A DNA stretch of 64,000 bases from Marinobacter sp. C7 (GCF_022343555.1 NZ_JAKQZH010000001.1:1842108-1906107), one strand, 5' to 3'. Counted from the stretch's first letter, positions 31,367 to 40,268 are shown. Notes: generated by a model not told the origin, from the letters alone. A program made the numbers and translations.

Positions 31367-33139
31367 TTAGTAAGTCCGGATCTTCGGCTCGAACATCGGC
31401 ACGGTCTTCGGCGCAAAGTTTACATCACGCTTGCCAACCCGCTTGTCCAGAGGGAAGTACATGGAGTGCTTGAGCCAGTTCTCATCGTCACGCTCGGTAA
31501 AGTCGTTGCGGGCGTGAGCGCCACGGCTTTCCTTACGCTCGAACGCAGAAATGGCTGTTGCGAGAGCAACCTCATAAAGATTGTCCAGCTCAAGCGCCTC
31601 GATGCGCGCGGTATTGAAGGCGTCACTCGTATCAGCAAGCCTGGTGTTACGAACTCGCTCGCCAATGGCCTCCAGCTTTTTCAAGCCCTCTTCCATGCTC
31701 TTGCCATCACGGAATACACCGAAATACAGCTGCATGCAGTTCTGAAGATCCTTGCGAACCTCTGCAACGCTCTCACCCTCGGAAGCGTTATTCAGACGGT
31801 CCAAGCGAGCCATGGCACGCTTGATATCCTCTTCACTGGCGCCGTCAACTTCGAAGCCGCCGCGCAGCTGCTCTTCGATGTGCAGACCCGCCGCACGACC
31901 GAACACAACCAGGTCCAGCAGAGAGTTACCGCCCAGACGGTTGGCGCCGTGTACAGATACACAAGCTGCCTCACCACAGGCAAACAGACCGGGAATCGGC
32001 TTGTCGTTGCCGTTCTCGTCCTGGGTCAAAGCCTGACCACCAACGTTAGTCGGGATACCACCCATCATGTAGTGACAGGTCGGAACAACCGGAATCGGCT
32101 CTTTCACCGGATCCACGTGCGCAAAGGTGCGGGACAACTCACAGATGCCCGGCAGACGCAGGTTCAGGGTTTCTTCCCCCAGGTGATCCAGCTTCAGCAG
32201 CACGTGGTCCTTGTCGGGACCGCAGCCGCGGCCTTCCAGGATTTCCAGAACCATGGAGCGGGCCACAACATCACGGCCGGCCAGGTCCTTTGCGTTCGGA
32301 GCATAGCGCTCCATGAAACGCTCACCTTCGGAGTTGATCAGGTAACCACCCTCACCCCGACAACCTTCGGTTACCAGCGTACCGGCACCGTGGATACCGG
32401 TCGGATGGAACTGCCACATTTCCATATCCTGCATCGGGAAGCCGGCGCGCAGGGCCATACCGATACCGTCACCGGTGTTGATCATGGCGTTGGTGGTGGA
32501 AGCATAGATACGGCCGGCCCCACCGGTCGCCAGAACCGTGGCCTTGGACTTGATGTAGCAGACTTCACCGGTCTCGATCTCGATGGCAACAACACCAACC
32601 ACTTCGTCCTTGGCGTTCTTGACCAGATCAACGGCGTACCACTCATTAAGGAAGGTGGTACCACCCTTCAGGTTGGCCTGATAGAGGGTGTGCAGCAGGG
32701 CGTGACCGGTACGATCGGCTGCGGCACAGGTTCGGGCCGCCTGGCCACCCTTACCGTAGTCCTTGGACTGACCACCGAACGGACGCTGGTAAATACGGCC
32801 CTGCTCGGTACGGGAGAACGGCAGACCCATGTGCTCCAGCTCGAATACGGCCTGGGGACCCACGGAACACATGTACTCGATCGCGTCCTGGTCACCGATG
32901 TAGTCGGAGCCCTTGACGGTGTCGTACATGTGCCAGCGCCAGTCGTCATTGGGATCGGCACTTGCGATCGCACAGGTGATGCCGCCCTGCGCAGACACAG
33001 TGTGAGACCGGGTCGGAAATACTTTCGTGATACACGCGGTATTGATACCGGATTCAGTCAACTGCAGGGCGGCTCGCATACCGGCACCGCCACCACCGAT
33101 AACAATCGCGTCAAAAGACATGGTCTTGATGTTAGCCAT
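31367..33139 (-). CDS. sdhA: Succinate dehydrogenase flavoprotein subunit
   Basis: A 590-residue subunit that oxidises succinate to fumarate with covalently bound FAD. The FAD-binding start [17 protein letters not shown], the flavinylated His in [11 protein letters not shown], and the active-site segments [15 protein letters not shown] and [16 protein letters not shown] residues are visible. [19 protein letters not shown] is the conserved C-terminal FAD-domain motif. The length matches E. coli SdhA (588). It starts 3 bases after the sdhD stop. Confidence 0.97.
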   Translation of the reverse strand: MANIKTMSFDAIVIGGGGAGMRAALQLTESGINTACITKVFPTRSHTVSAQGGITCAIASADPNDDWRWHMYDTVKGSDYIGDQDAIEYMCSVGPQAVFELEHMGLPFSRTEQGRIYQRPFGGQSKDYGKGGQAARTCAAADRTGHALLHTLYQANLKGGTTFLNEWYAVDLVKNAKDEVVGVVAIEIETGEVCYIKSKATVLATGGAGRIYASTTNAMINTGDGIGMALRAGFPMQDMEMWQFHPTGIHGAGTLVTEGCRGEGGYLINSEGERFMERYAPNAKDLAGRDVVARSMVLEILEGRGCGPDKDHVLLKLDHLGEETLNLRLPGICELSRTFAHVDPVKEPIPVVPTCHYMMGGIPTNVGGQALTQDENGNDKPIPGLFACGEAACVSVHGANRLGGNSLLDLVVFGRAAGLHIEEQLRGGFEVDGASEEDIKRAMARLDRLNNASEGESVAEVRKDLQNCMQLYFGVFRDGKSMEEGLKKLEAIGERVRNTRLADTSDAFNTARIEALELDNLYEVALATAISAFERKESRGAHARNDFTERDDENWLKHSMYFPLDKRVGKRDVNFAPKTVPMFEPKIRTY

Positions 33140-33142
33140 CGA

Positions 33143-33490
33143 TTAAAGCCCCCAAAGAATCTGAATGCCCCACACCACATACACGAAAACCACGAGCACG
33201 CAGACAGCCTGGAACAGGAAACGCGGCATCGCCGATTTGATGTAGTCGGTGGAAACGGTCCACAGCCCAACCCATGCGTGCCCGGCAATGGACAGCAGGG
33301 CGAGCAGCGTAAAGATCTTGAACCATCCCTGACCAAACAGAGCGGACCAGGACTGATAGTCAACATCCGTGGTCACAAAGAAGCCAAGGAGGAACAGTGT
33401 ATAAAGGGCCAGTACGTAAGCGGTGACCCGCTGGATGATCCAGTCCTGGATACCGTTACGACCAATATTCGTTGCGCTGTTCATGCCCAT
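33143..33490 (-). CDS. sdhD: Succinate dehydrogenase membrane anchor subunit SdhD
   Basis: A 115-residue inner-membrane anchor with three hydrophobic helices. The GLYNWIxQRVTAYVLALYTL-like segment reads IQDWIIQRVTAYVLALYTLF. GHAWVGLWTVSTDYIKS contains the conserved Trp/Asp-Tyr region near the quinone site. It overlaps the end of sdhC by 10 bases, so a second in-frame ATG at 33484 is also possible. Confidence 0.93.
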   Translation of the reverse strand: MGMNSATNIGRNGIQDWIIQRVTAYVLALYTLFLLGFFVTTDVDYQSWSALFGQGWFKIFTLLALLSIAGHAWVGLWTVSTDYIKSAMPRFLFQAVCVLVVFVYVVWGIQILWGL

Positions 33491-33858
33491 ACCCAGACTC
33501 CTGCCAGAACGATGAGAATGACGGAAACCACGATCGTAGCTTTCGCAGCGAGGCGACCGCTCTCAAGATCTTCACCGATGCCCATATCCATGAACAGGTG
33601 CTTGATCCCTGCAACCAGGTGGTAAAGCAGAGCAGACAAAATGCCCCAGGTAATCAGCTTGGCAAGGAAGCTGTCCAGCAGTTCACTTACCCGACTGAAC
33701 CCCTCTTCCCCGGACAGGGAAAGCTGAAGCCCATAAAGCAGGAACGCAACACCAACAAAAATGATGATGCCACTGATGCGGTGCAATATGGACGTAATGG
33801 CTGGCAGTGGAAAATGAAACGTGCCGAGATCGAGATTTACTGGTCGTTTGCTATTCAC
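33481..33858 (-). CDS. sdhC: Succinate dehydrogenase cytochrome b556 subunit SdhC, GTG start
   Basis: A 125-residue three-helix membrane protein that, with SdhD, binds heme b and ubiquinone. The opening KRPVNLDLGTFHFPLPAITS and the helix-1 motif ILHRISGIIIFVG are typical. The heme-ligand His is in LLYHLVAGIKHLFMDMG. Translation begins with GTG at 33858, preceded by a GA-rich stretch. A promoter lies about 185 bases upstream, leaving a long leader with a palindrome. It is first in sdhCDAB. Confidence 0.93.
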   Translation of the reverse strand: MNSKRPVNLDLGTFHFPLPAITSILHRISGIIIFVGVAFLLYGLQLSLSGEEGFSRVSELLDSFLAKLITWGILSALLYHLVAGIKHLFMDMGIGEDLESGRLAAKATIVVSVILIVLAGVWVWA

Positions 33859-33935
33859 AGCGCTCTCACACTCTCTCTTGGTTCCGCGGAGCGGGCGAGC
33901 CGACGCGCGGATGGTTGGTATGTAAGGTTCGGCCG

Positions 33936-33952
33936 ATCGATACGCTATCGAT
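33936..33952. repeat. Perfect inverted repeat in the sdhC leader
   Basis: ATCGATA and TATCGAT are separated by CGC, giving a 7-3-7 palindrome 78-94 bases upstream of the sdhC start and inside the predicted transcript leader. It could be a hairpin or an operator. The whole divergent gap 33859-34335 (477 bases) otherwise contains only the two promoters listed and no gene I can support. Confidence 0.45.
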
Positions 33953-34041
33953 AACCGATTGGTTCAGGAGGGCGGATGCCACCCAGATAGCTTGCTATGC
34001 TGCAGCTTGCGTGAAAGTGCATCCCCGATTCCGGGCTACGG

Positions 34042-34070
34042 ATTATAAGGAGTGACCCTTACAATTACAA
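34042..34070 (-). promoter_or_regulatory. Sigma70 promoter of sdhCDAB
   Basis: On the minus strand TTGTAA (34070-34065) and a perfect TATAAT (34047-34042) have a 17-base spacer. The predicted start near 34035 gives a leader of about 177 bases before sdhC, long enough for post-transcriptional control. Confidence 0.6.
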
Positions 34071-34220
34071 ACGGGATACCCTCACGGAACCGCCTAATTA
34101 CGGGGGTTAAGACAGCTATAAGGATTATTGACAAATCCGATATCAGCGGCCAGACAGCAGTATTTGGGATTTCCCTGATTTACAACACCAGTCAAATTCT
34201 TCCTTTTCCGCCTTCCTCCA

Positions 34221-34248
34221 TTGACAAAAAAAGCTGACGCCCTATATT
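34221..34248 (+). promoter_or_regulatory. Sigma70 promoter of gltA
   Basis: A perfect TTGACA (34221-34226) is followed after 16 bases by TATATT (34243-34248). The predicted start near 34255 leaves about 80 bases before the gltA ATG, which has AGGAGA five bases upstream. Confidence 0.7.
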
Positions 34249-34335
34249 TTGCCGCCAGTTTTGCGATAATACGCGCCTTCTAGCGCATCGACACATGCAG
34301 AAAAGCTTCTCAAAGCTGATAAATAGGAGAGCACC

Positions 34336-35610
34336 ATGACCGACAGGAAAGCCACGCTCTCGGTGGGGGACAAGTCCATTGAGCTACCGATTTATTCCGG
34401 CACCGTCGGCCCTGACGTTATCGACGTACGAGGCCTGGTACAGGAAGGCGTTTTCACCTACGATCCGGGATTCGTTTCCACAGCCGCCTGCGAATCAGCC
34501 ATCACCTACATTGACGGTGCCAACGGCGTGCTCCTGCACCGCGGCTACCCTATTGACCAGCTTGCCGATCACTCGGACTACCTGGAAGTCTGCTATCTCC
34601 TGCTGAACGGCGAACTGCCCTCCGAGGAAGAAAACAAGCGCTTCCACGACACGATCAAGAACCACACCATGCTGCACGACCAGATGCGCAACTTCTTCCA
34701 TGGCTTCCGCCGTGACGCGCATCCGATGGCCATCATGTGTGGCGTGGTCGGCGCCCTGTCCGCGTTCTACCACGACCAGATGGACGTGACCGACGAGACC
34801 CAGCGCCAGATCACCGCGCATCGCCTGATCGCCAAGATGCCGACCATTGCCGCCTGGTGCTACAAGTACAGCCTCGGACAGCCGTTCATGTATCCGCGGA
34901 ACGACCTTTCCTATTCCGAGAACTTCCTGCAGATGATGTTTGGCGTTCCCTGTGAGGAATACAAGCCAAACCCGGTCCTGGCCAAGGCCATGGACAAGAT
35001 TTTCATCCTGCACGCAGACCACGAGCAGAACGCGTCCACCTCTACTGTTCGCCTGGCCGGCTCTACAGGCGCCAACCCGTACGCGTGTATCGCTTCCGGC
35101 ATTGCTGCGCTCTGGGGCCCGGCTCACGGTGGCGCCAACGAAGCGGTCCTGGACATGCTGGCCGAGATCGGCGACGAGGCCAACATCGAGAAGTTTATCG
35201 CCAAGGCCAAGGACAAGGACGACCCGTTCCGCCTGATGGGCTTTGGCCACCGCGTCTACAAGAACTTCGATCCGCGCGCCAAGGTGATGCGCGAAACCGC
35301 ACACGAAGTCCTGAAGGAACTGGGCCTGGAAAACGATCCGCTGCTCAAGATCGCCCAGCGGCTGGAAAAGATCGCCCTGGAAGACGAGTACTTCGTGGAG
35401 CGCAAGCTGTACCCGAACGTCGACTTCTACTCCGGTATCATCCTGAAGGCGATCGGTATTCCGACCTCCATGTTTACCGTGATCTTCGCGATGGCCCGCA
35501 CCATCGGCTGGTTCTCCCACTGGAACGAGATGGTCAGCGGCAACTACCGCATCGGCCGCCCGCGCCAGCTGTACACCGGCTCCGACAAGCGCGACTATCC
35601 GAAGAAGTAA
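34336..35610 (+). CDS. gltA: Citrate synthase (type II, GltA)
   Basis: A 424-residue hexameric-type citrate synthase that condenses acetyl-CoA and oxaloacetate. The catalytic His segments are [14 protein letters not shown] and [17 protein letters not shown], and the catalytic Asp lies in the C-terminal VDFYSGI-containing region. The N-terminal beta-rich domain with the VDVRGL-like start is characteristic of the NADH-sensitive gram-negative type. The length is close to E. coli GltA (427). It is divergent from sdhCDAB, the standard arrangement in pseudomonads, and ends at a strong terminator. Confidence 0.97.
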   Translation: MTDRKATLSVGDKSIELPIYSGTVGPDVIDVRGLVQEGVFTYDPGFVSTAACESAITYIDGANGVLLHRGYPIDQLADHSDYLEVCYLLLNGELPSEEENKRFHDTIKNHTMLHDQMRNFFHGFRRDAHPMAIMCGVVGALSAFYHDQMDVTDETQRQITAHRLIAKMPTIAAWCYKYSLGQPFMYPRNDLSYSENFLQMMFGVPCEEYKPNPVLAKAMDKIFILHADHEQNASTSTVRLAGSTGANPYACIASGIAALWGPAHGGANEAVLDMLAEIGDEANIEKFIAKAKDKDDPFRLMGFGHRVYKNFDPRAKVMRETAHEVLKELGLENDPLLKIAQRLEKIALEDEYFVERKLYPNVDFYSGIILKAIGIPTSMFTVIFAMARTIGWFSHWNEMVSGNYRIGRPRQLYTGSDKRDYPKK

Positions 35611-35637
35611 GTCGCCCGAAGACTTGCCATCCGGAAC

Positions 35638-35669
35638 AAAAAAGGCCGCTGATTTCAGCGGCCTTTTTT
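35638..35669. terminator. Bidirectional rho-independent terminator
   Basis: AAAAAAGGCCGCTGA and its near-perfect complement form a stem flanked by A and T runs on both sides. It serves gltA (plus, 28 bases after the stop) and the erythromycin-esterase-like gene (minus, 21 bases after the stop). Confidence 0.9.
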
Positions 35670-35689
35670 GCGTTCCTGCTCCCGATAAA

Positions 35690-37042
35690 CTACACCCCGA
35701 AGGGGTAGGTGTCCGGAACCCCCGGCAACACTTCCGTCGCAAACGGGGTGATCGCGCGGGTCTCATCCAGCCAGATGTACTCATCAAACTGTTCCGGCAG
35801 ACAGGCCCGGAAATAATGGCTCTGGCGCTCCGTTTCCGGCCGATAGATCACACCGATGGCCCGCTCCAGAAATCGCTCCGACATCGCCTCAAGTGCCCTG
35901 CCCCGGGCCTTATTGAGCGGAAGGAGGAAACCGGAGATACCCGTCTGGTGGCAGAGCCGCTCGAAACTGCCCTTCAGCGCCGGCCTCACCTGCTTGACCT
36001 CCATCGGCGCATCCCAGTTTGAGGCCGCCGCCACGGTGCCGTGGTCGGTACCGAAGCCAATGGTATAGAGCGCCTTACCAAAACGGGCCCGGCAGAGCCT
36101 GCCAATATTAAACTCCCCCCGCCGGCTCATGTCCGTGGCATCGGAGTCGCCCACATGACTGTTATGCGCCCAGACCACCGCCTTGCTGTTGCCTCCATAG
36201 TGATCCAACAGCGACTCCAGAGTCTTGAACATATGGGTATCACGCAGATTCCAGGCACTGTGGGAGCCGTAATACATGGTGCGATAATACTCCTCAGCAT
36301 CCGCAACCAGGCGGGCATTCTGCACGGCATCCAGGAAACGGTCGGAATCGTGCTCCGCATAGCGGCGATGCCGGCTGAGCAACTCGCTGAGCATGTCGAG
36401 GACGGGCTGTTCGCAGGTCTGGTAGTGCGGATTGAGCGCTGCCCTGGCATAAGTCGCCGGTTCGCCTTCGAATGGTGCCAGGCACTCATAGCGTTGGCGC
36501 GCATGGATCGCAAGGTCAGGATCCACCTCTTCCAGGTACTCAAGGACGGCTCGGATGGAGCTGTACAGACTGTATAGATCGAGACCATGAAACGCGACCC
36601 GCTCTGTGACCGGTCGCTCCCTGTTGTGGTCATGAAGCCAGTCTACGAAGCCCCGTACTTCCTCATTCCGCCACATCCAGGCGGGAAACCGGGAGAATGC
36701 GGTCCACTCGGAAGGTGGATAGTCGGCGTGACGGACGTAATGGTCTACGCGGGCCGCGTCCGGCCAGTCCCCCTCAATAGCGACGAAGGAAAAGCCTTTT
36801 TTCTCGATCAGGGCTCGCGTTATGCGTTCGCGGGCAAGGTAAAATTCGGACGTACCGTGGGAAGCTTCTCCCAGCAGCACGACCCGGGCATCACCGATGC
36901 GCACCAACAAATTATCCAGCGGCATACCGGCCACTGAATCAAAGGGCTCGGCGAGCCCCGCGATTGCCGTGGAGAGTTCGGGACCAAGCCCGGGGCCATC
37001 TCCCGGGCCTGCCGAACCGGATGGATGATAACCCATGACCAT
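35690..37042 (-). CDS. Erythromycin esterase-like hydrolase
   Basis: A 450-residue protein of the erythromycin esterase / EreA-like superfamily. Family motifs are VVLLGEASHGTSEFYLAR (catalytic His-containing loop), AIEGDWPDA, WMWRNEEV, FHGLDLYSLYSS and VVWAHNSHVGD. Ere enzymes open macrolide lactones, but most chromosomal relatives have no demonstrated macrolide activity, so resistance should not be inferred. No signal peptide is seen. The ATG at 37042 has GGGAGGG 7 bases upstream. It ends at the shared terminator with gltA. Confidence 0.85.
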   Translation of the reverse strand: MVMGYHPSGSAGPGDGPGLGPELSTAIAGLAEPFDSVAGMPLDNLLVRIGDARVVLLGEASHGTSEFYLARERITRALIEKKGFSFVAIEGDWPDAARVDHYVRHADYPPSEWTAFSRFPAWMWRNEEVRGFVDWLHDHNRERPVTERVAFHGLDLYSLYSSIRAVLEYLEEVDPDLAIHARQRYECLAPFEGEPATYARAALNPHYQTCEQPVLDMLSELLSRHRRYAEHDSDRFLDAVQNARLVADAEEYYRTMYYGSHSAWNLRDTHMFKTLESLLDHYGGNSKAVVWAHNSHVGDSDATDMSRRGEFNIGRLCRARFGKALYTIGFGTDHGTVAAASNWDAPMEVKQVRPALKGSFERLCHQTGISGFLLPLNKARGRALEAMSERFLERAIGVIYRPETERQSHYFRACLPEQFDEYIWLDETRAITPFATEVLPGVPDTYPFGV

Positions 37043-37140
37043 AGCGTGCCCTCCCGATCGGTGCCTTGGTTACAGTCTAGTACACCCGGGGAAGTTAACG
37101 CCGTTTCTATAAAATAGTCGCACCTTTTTGTTTTTAAATA

Positions 37141-37164
37141 AAAAAGGACCCGAAGGTCCTTTTT
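37141..37164 (-). terminator. Rho-independent terminator of the M48 peptidase gene
   Basis: AAAAAGGACC-TTCG-GGTCCTTTTT on the minus strand is followed by TATTTAAAAAC. It lies 17 bases past the gene stop at 37182. Confidence 0.8.
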
Positions 37165-37181
37165 AAGGTTACACCACGCTC

Positions 37182-38393
37182 CTACTGACAGGCGGTCGGC
37201 AAATACTGCTCGTTCACATTCTGGCCGTAACAGACCCAGCTGATCTCACCATTATCGACGGAAGGCTCGAGTACAATGTATTCCGACTCTCCGGCATCAT
37301 CCACGCCCATTTCAACCCCGATCATGCCTTCCTCATAGACATCAATCGAATACTTCTGCACCTCATTCGCCAGCGTCAGCTCGGGGTAACCCAGCTCCTG
37401 CATGGTCACCGGCCAGGCCTGGTTGTCATATGCGTAGGAAGTGACCCGCTCCTGGACATCCTGAGCCTGGGAGTAAGCGGCTGAATAACGGGCCCTTTCG
37501 GTATATTGCTGGTATGCCGGGATGGCCACCGCGGCCAGCACACCGATCATCGCGACCGTTACCAGCAGAGACGCCGCCCCACCAGCACCGCCACCAACCC
37601 GGGGCACAAACATCGACAGCGTCCAGGCCCACAGACTACGCCGAGGATGCTTGACTTCCCTGCCCTGTGCCAGGGCCACTGCAGTCGCCATCCGCTTGGT
37701 CAGCCACGGATAGTCACCGGTCAGCTCGTTGAACGACATCCAGAAACCATTGGTGGCCTGCACCTGACCGACGTAGGCGTCGACATTTATGGTCTTCCAG
37801 CGCGTATCGCCAGCGGCGATCGCTGCTATGGCGGCCTTGATGTCATCCTCGGACTGGCAACAGGCAACGCCATAACGATCGCAGGTATATTCCTCGGCGC
37901 GGCGCAGGGCCGGACCAACTACGGGCAACAACGAGCCAGGCATCACGAACGCCCGCCAGGAAAGGTGCTTACGGTGGATGTGGCCAAGTTCGTGACCAAT
38001 GTAGAAATCGATAGCGCCCGGCTGATCTTCCAGGGCGTCAATGACGTCCGTAAAGAGCACCACAAAGTGGCGGCCGAGGAACTTGGTGGCCAGCGCATTA
38101 AAGAAATCAGTACGTAACAGGTAAGCCTCCGGCACCTGTTTGACACCCACCTTTTCGCAACAACGCACCAGACGCTCATAAAGATCCGGATACTGCTCCT
38201 GGCTGATCCGCACGCCCGAACCTTTCAGGTGGGAGATAAATGCGGAATGCGCAAACAGGAAGAACACGTAGCCCAGAAGCAGGTACAACAAGACAATCCC
38301 GAAGGTTCCGACAAACAACGCCAGCCAGATGATGGCTGAAAACACGACCGCTATCCTGAGCAACGGCTTCTCATTCTTGTAAACCAATTCCAT
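37182..38393 (-). CDS. M48 metallopeptidase fused to a type IV pilin-like domain
   Basis: A 403-residue membrane protein. Two hydrophobic segments (about 12-50) are followed by a HtpX/M48-type peptidase domain with the zinc motif HELGH (134-138) and a likely third ligand Glu168 in RRAEEYTCDRYG. After residue 270 comes a hydrophobic helix leading into IPAYQQYTERARYSAA, the post-helix signature of type IV pilins. The protein ends with a pilin-like loop between Cys388 and Cys402 (ISWVCYG...YLPTACQ). The prepilin peptidase cleavage motif is absent, so the tail is not a free pilin. M48 enzymes degrade membrane proteins; how the tail modifies this is unknown. The gene is monocistronic. Confidence 0.85.
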   Translation of the reverse strand: MELVYKNEKPLLRIAVVFSAIIWLALFVGTFGIVLLYLLLGYVFFLFAHSAFISHLKGSGVRISQEQYPDLYERLVRCCEKVGVKQVPEAYLLRTDFFNALATKFLGRHFVVLFTDVIDALEDQPGAIDFYIGHELGHIHRKHLSWRAFVMPGSLLPVVGPALRRAEEYTCDRYGVACCQSEDDIKAAIAAIAAGDTRWKTINVDAYVGQVQATNGFWMSFNELTGDYPWLTKRMATAVALAQGREVKHPRRSLWAWTLSMFVPRVGGGAGGAASLLVTVAMIGVLAAVAIPAYQQYTERARYSAAYSQAQDVQERVTSYAYDNQAWPVTMQELGYPELTLANEVQKYSIDVYEEGMIGVEMGVDDAGESEYIVLEPSVDNGEISWVCYGQNVNEQYLPTACQ

Positions 38394-38726
38394 GCTATTC
38401 CCTCAATTTAATGACGACAGGGTGACGGGCCACTTCCCGGGCCCGGTTAATTCAACCGGGCGAAAGCACGGGACAATGAACGGGATTTTCAGGCGGGAGT
38501 GTCATTGCGGTGCGTCCACACAGTAGACAAAGGAGTATAGAAACAGCATCAAATCTCTTCCACGGCTACATATCGATTTCACCGACCCTCTGGTCAGAGT
38601 GTGATCCGGGTCACCATAGCCGCGCGTAATCCTCTTAACGCGCCCGGAACCAAACGAGGATGTTTTGCTCAAAATCTGACCAGGTGAGCTATGCTCCCTG
38701 AGGGCGTGCCAAAAGGAGGCAATACC
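38394..38726. other. Intergenic region with a CRP-like half-palindrome
   Basis: This 333-base divergent gap has no supported gene. TGTGA-TCCGGG-TCACC at 38600-38615 matches nine of ten core positions of a CRP/Vfr box. A possible -10 (TATGCT, 38690-38695) with TTGCTC 19 bases before it may drive the small plus-strand gene. These are weak, by-eye assignments. Confidence 0.3.
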
Positions 38727-38969
38727 ATGCGTTATATAGCTGCACTATTATTTGCGATGTTCTTTGCCGGTGCTGCAGTGGCCGGTCAATGCCCGGCTCT
38801 GATGAGCCAGATCGATCAACAGCTGCAAACAGCACAACTGGACAGCGAGACCGAAGCCAGCGTCAAAGCGCTTCGTGATCAGGGTGAATCCCTGCATAAG
38901 CAAGGGAAGCATGCAGAGTCCGTCAAGGTGCTTCGGGAGGCCATGCAGAAAATGGAAAGTGCATCCTGA
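38727..38969 (+). CDS. Small secreted protein of unknown function
   Basis: An 80-residue protein with a clear signal peptide (MRYIAALLFAMFFAGAAVAG, cleaved near Gly20). The mature part is short and helical, with heptad-like spacing (LQTAQLDSETEASVKAL and ESLHKQGKHAESVKVLREA), one cysteine, and no known motif. AAAAGGAGG lies 7 bases before this ATG, choosing it over an earlier in-frame start. A 9-bp GC-rich hairpin follows the stop. It is probably periplasmic; I recognise no family with confidence. Confidence 0.72.
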   Translation: MRYIAALLFAMFFAGAAVAGQCPALMSQIDQQLQTAQLDSETEASVKALRDQGESLHKQGKHAESVKVLREAMQKMESAS

Positions 38970-38977
38970 AACCGCCA

Positions 38978-39002
38978 GCGCCTGGCTCCATTTGCCAGGC
39001 GC
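38978..39002 (+). terminator. GC-rich hairpin after the small secreted protein
   Basis: GCGCCTGGC and GCCAGGCGC form a 9-bp stem with a 7-base loop, 9 bases after the stop. Only a weak pyrimidine run follows, so termination strength is uncertain. Confidence 0.45.
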
Positions 39003-39134
39003 GCCTTATCCCAATCGACCCTTCCACCATCCCCACCGCATCCTGCACCTCAATCCAAGATAGGCCAGCCATTATCGCCCGGTTGTGTTAACGTCAGACT
39101 ATAAAATTCCGCATCACAACAACGGGAGATAAAT

Positions 39135-40010
39135 ATGGCAACCACTGCAACCTTCATCGGACTTGGTGTAATGGGCTACCCGATGGCCGGACACCTGGCC
39201 AAAGCCGGCCTCGATGTCCGTGTCTGGAACCGCACAGCGGCCAAGCTTGAACAATGGGCCAACGAGTACCAGGGAACCGCCTGCAAAACGATTGCGGAAG
39301 CTGTTGAAGGCGCAGACTTTGTCATGACTTGCGTGGGTGCGGACAAGGATCTTATTGAGGTGTTCGAGGGCGAGGATGGCATCATAGCCAATGCGCCGGA
39401 GGGCGCCATCCTGATTGATCACACCACCGCATCGGCGGGCGTGGCCGAGCGCCTGGCGGCAGCCGCAGCTCAACGCAATCAGGCCTTTATCGATGCGCCC
39501 GTCTCGGGCGGCCAGCAAGGCGCGGAAAACGGCAAGTTGACGGTGATGTGTGGTGGACCTGAAGAGGCTTTTGCCAGGGCGAAGCCGGTGATGGATCACT
39601 ACGGCCGTGCGGTAAACCTGATGGGGCCTGCCGGCAGCGGGCAAAAGACCAAGATGGTCAACCAGATCGCCATCGCTGGCCTGGTTCAGGGGCTGTCAGA
39701 GGCACTGCATTTTGCCGAGCAGGCGAACCTGGATGTGGCGAAGGTAGTGGATGTGATTTCCAAGGGCGCAGCGCAGTCCTGGCAGATGGAGAACCGCTCC
39801 GGGACCATGATCGAGGGCGAGTTCAACCACGGGTTTGCGGTGGACTGGATGCGCAAGGATCTGGGTATTTGCCTGGAGGAAGCGAACAAGATCAACGCGA
39901 CCTTGCCGGTGACGGCGCTGGTGGATCAGTTTTATGCGGATGTGCAGGCGATGGGGGGGAACCGGTGGGATACTTCCTCGTTGATTCAGCGGTTGCGGAA
40001 GTTTCGGTGA
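39135..40010 (+). CDS. NAD(P)-dependent beta-hydroxyacid dehydrogenase
   Basis: A 291-residue oxidoreductase of the 3-hydroxyisobutyrate dehydrogenase / tartronate semialdehyde reductase family. The Rossmann start FIGLGVMGYPMAGHLAKAG, the substrate-binding DAPVSGGQQGAENGKLTV, and the catalytic Lys in GSGQKTKMVNQI are all present. Substrate choice (hydroxyisobutyrate, glycerate, gamma-hydroxybutyrate) cannot be fixed from sequence. No valine-degradation genes are adjacent. GGGAG lies 7 bases before the ATG, and a possible -10 (TATAAA) is at 39100. The gene is followed by the palindrome array and convergent topA. Confidence 0.87.
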   Translation: MATTATFIGLGVMGYPMAGHLAKAGLDVRVWNRTAAKLEQWANEYQGTACKTIAEAVEGADFVMTCVGADKDLIEVFEGEDGIIANAPEGAILIDHTTASAGVAERLAAAAAQRNQAFIDAPVSGGQQGAENGKLTVMCGGPEEAFARAKPVMDHYGRAVNLMGPAGSGQKTKMVNQIAIAGLVQGLSEALHFAEQANLDVAKVVDVISKGAAQSWQMENRSGTMIEGEFNHGFAVDWMRKDLGICLEEANKINATLPVTALVDQFYADVQAMGGNRWDTSSLIQRLRKFR

Positions 40011-40031
40011 GTTTGGGGTATTGATGAGGAT

Positions 40032-40246
40032 GGGGTCAGATGAACAAGTTCATCAGACCCCCGAGTAAAGGAGGGGTCTGAAGAAAGCCTTCTTCTGACC
40101 CCGGGGTTGACCTTAAGTCGGGGTCAGATGAACGGAGTTCATCAGACCCCTGGGGCGGGCTCGAAGTTGGGGTCAGATGAACGAGTTCATCAGACCCCGG
40201 AGCATGACTTGAAATTGGGGTCAGATGAAGGCTTTCATCTGACCCC
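40032..40246. repeat. Five tandem REP-like palindromes
   Basis: Five near-identical inverted repeats of 30-31 bases begin at 40032, 40073, 40120, 40169 and 40217. The arms are GGGGTCAGATGAA and TTCATC(A/T)GACCCC around 3-5 loop bases; the second unit has the variant GGGGTCTGAAGAA. Four of five keep a symmetric mismatch at arm position 7 (A-A or T-T) and the last pairs perfectly. Linkers are 11-18 bases. The array fills the gap between two convergent genes, where it may also end transcription. Such GGGGTCAGA palindromes resemble REP elements mobilised by RAYT transposases; no such gene is in the window. Confidence 0.85.
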
Positions 40247-40268
40247 GGCTTTGGCCTCTTCCCGGAAT

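Noticed and set aside
31466..33625. A 719-codon open frame on the plus strand opposite sdhA and sdhD
   Set aside because: It mirrors the codon structure of sdhA and has no ribosome site or recognisable domain.
35690..37042. Erythromycin esterase-like gene considered as a macrolide resistance gene
   Set aside because: Family membership alone does not show macrolide hydrolysis, and the gene sits among housekeeping genes with no mobile element nearby.
40032..40246. Palindrome array considered as a CRISPR
   Set aside because: Spacers are only 11-18 bases and similar to one another, the repeats are self-complementary over their whole length, and no cas gene is present.
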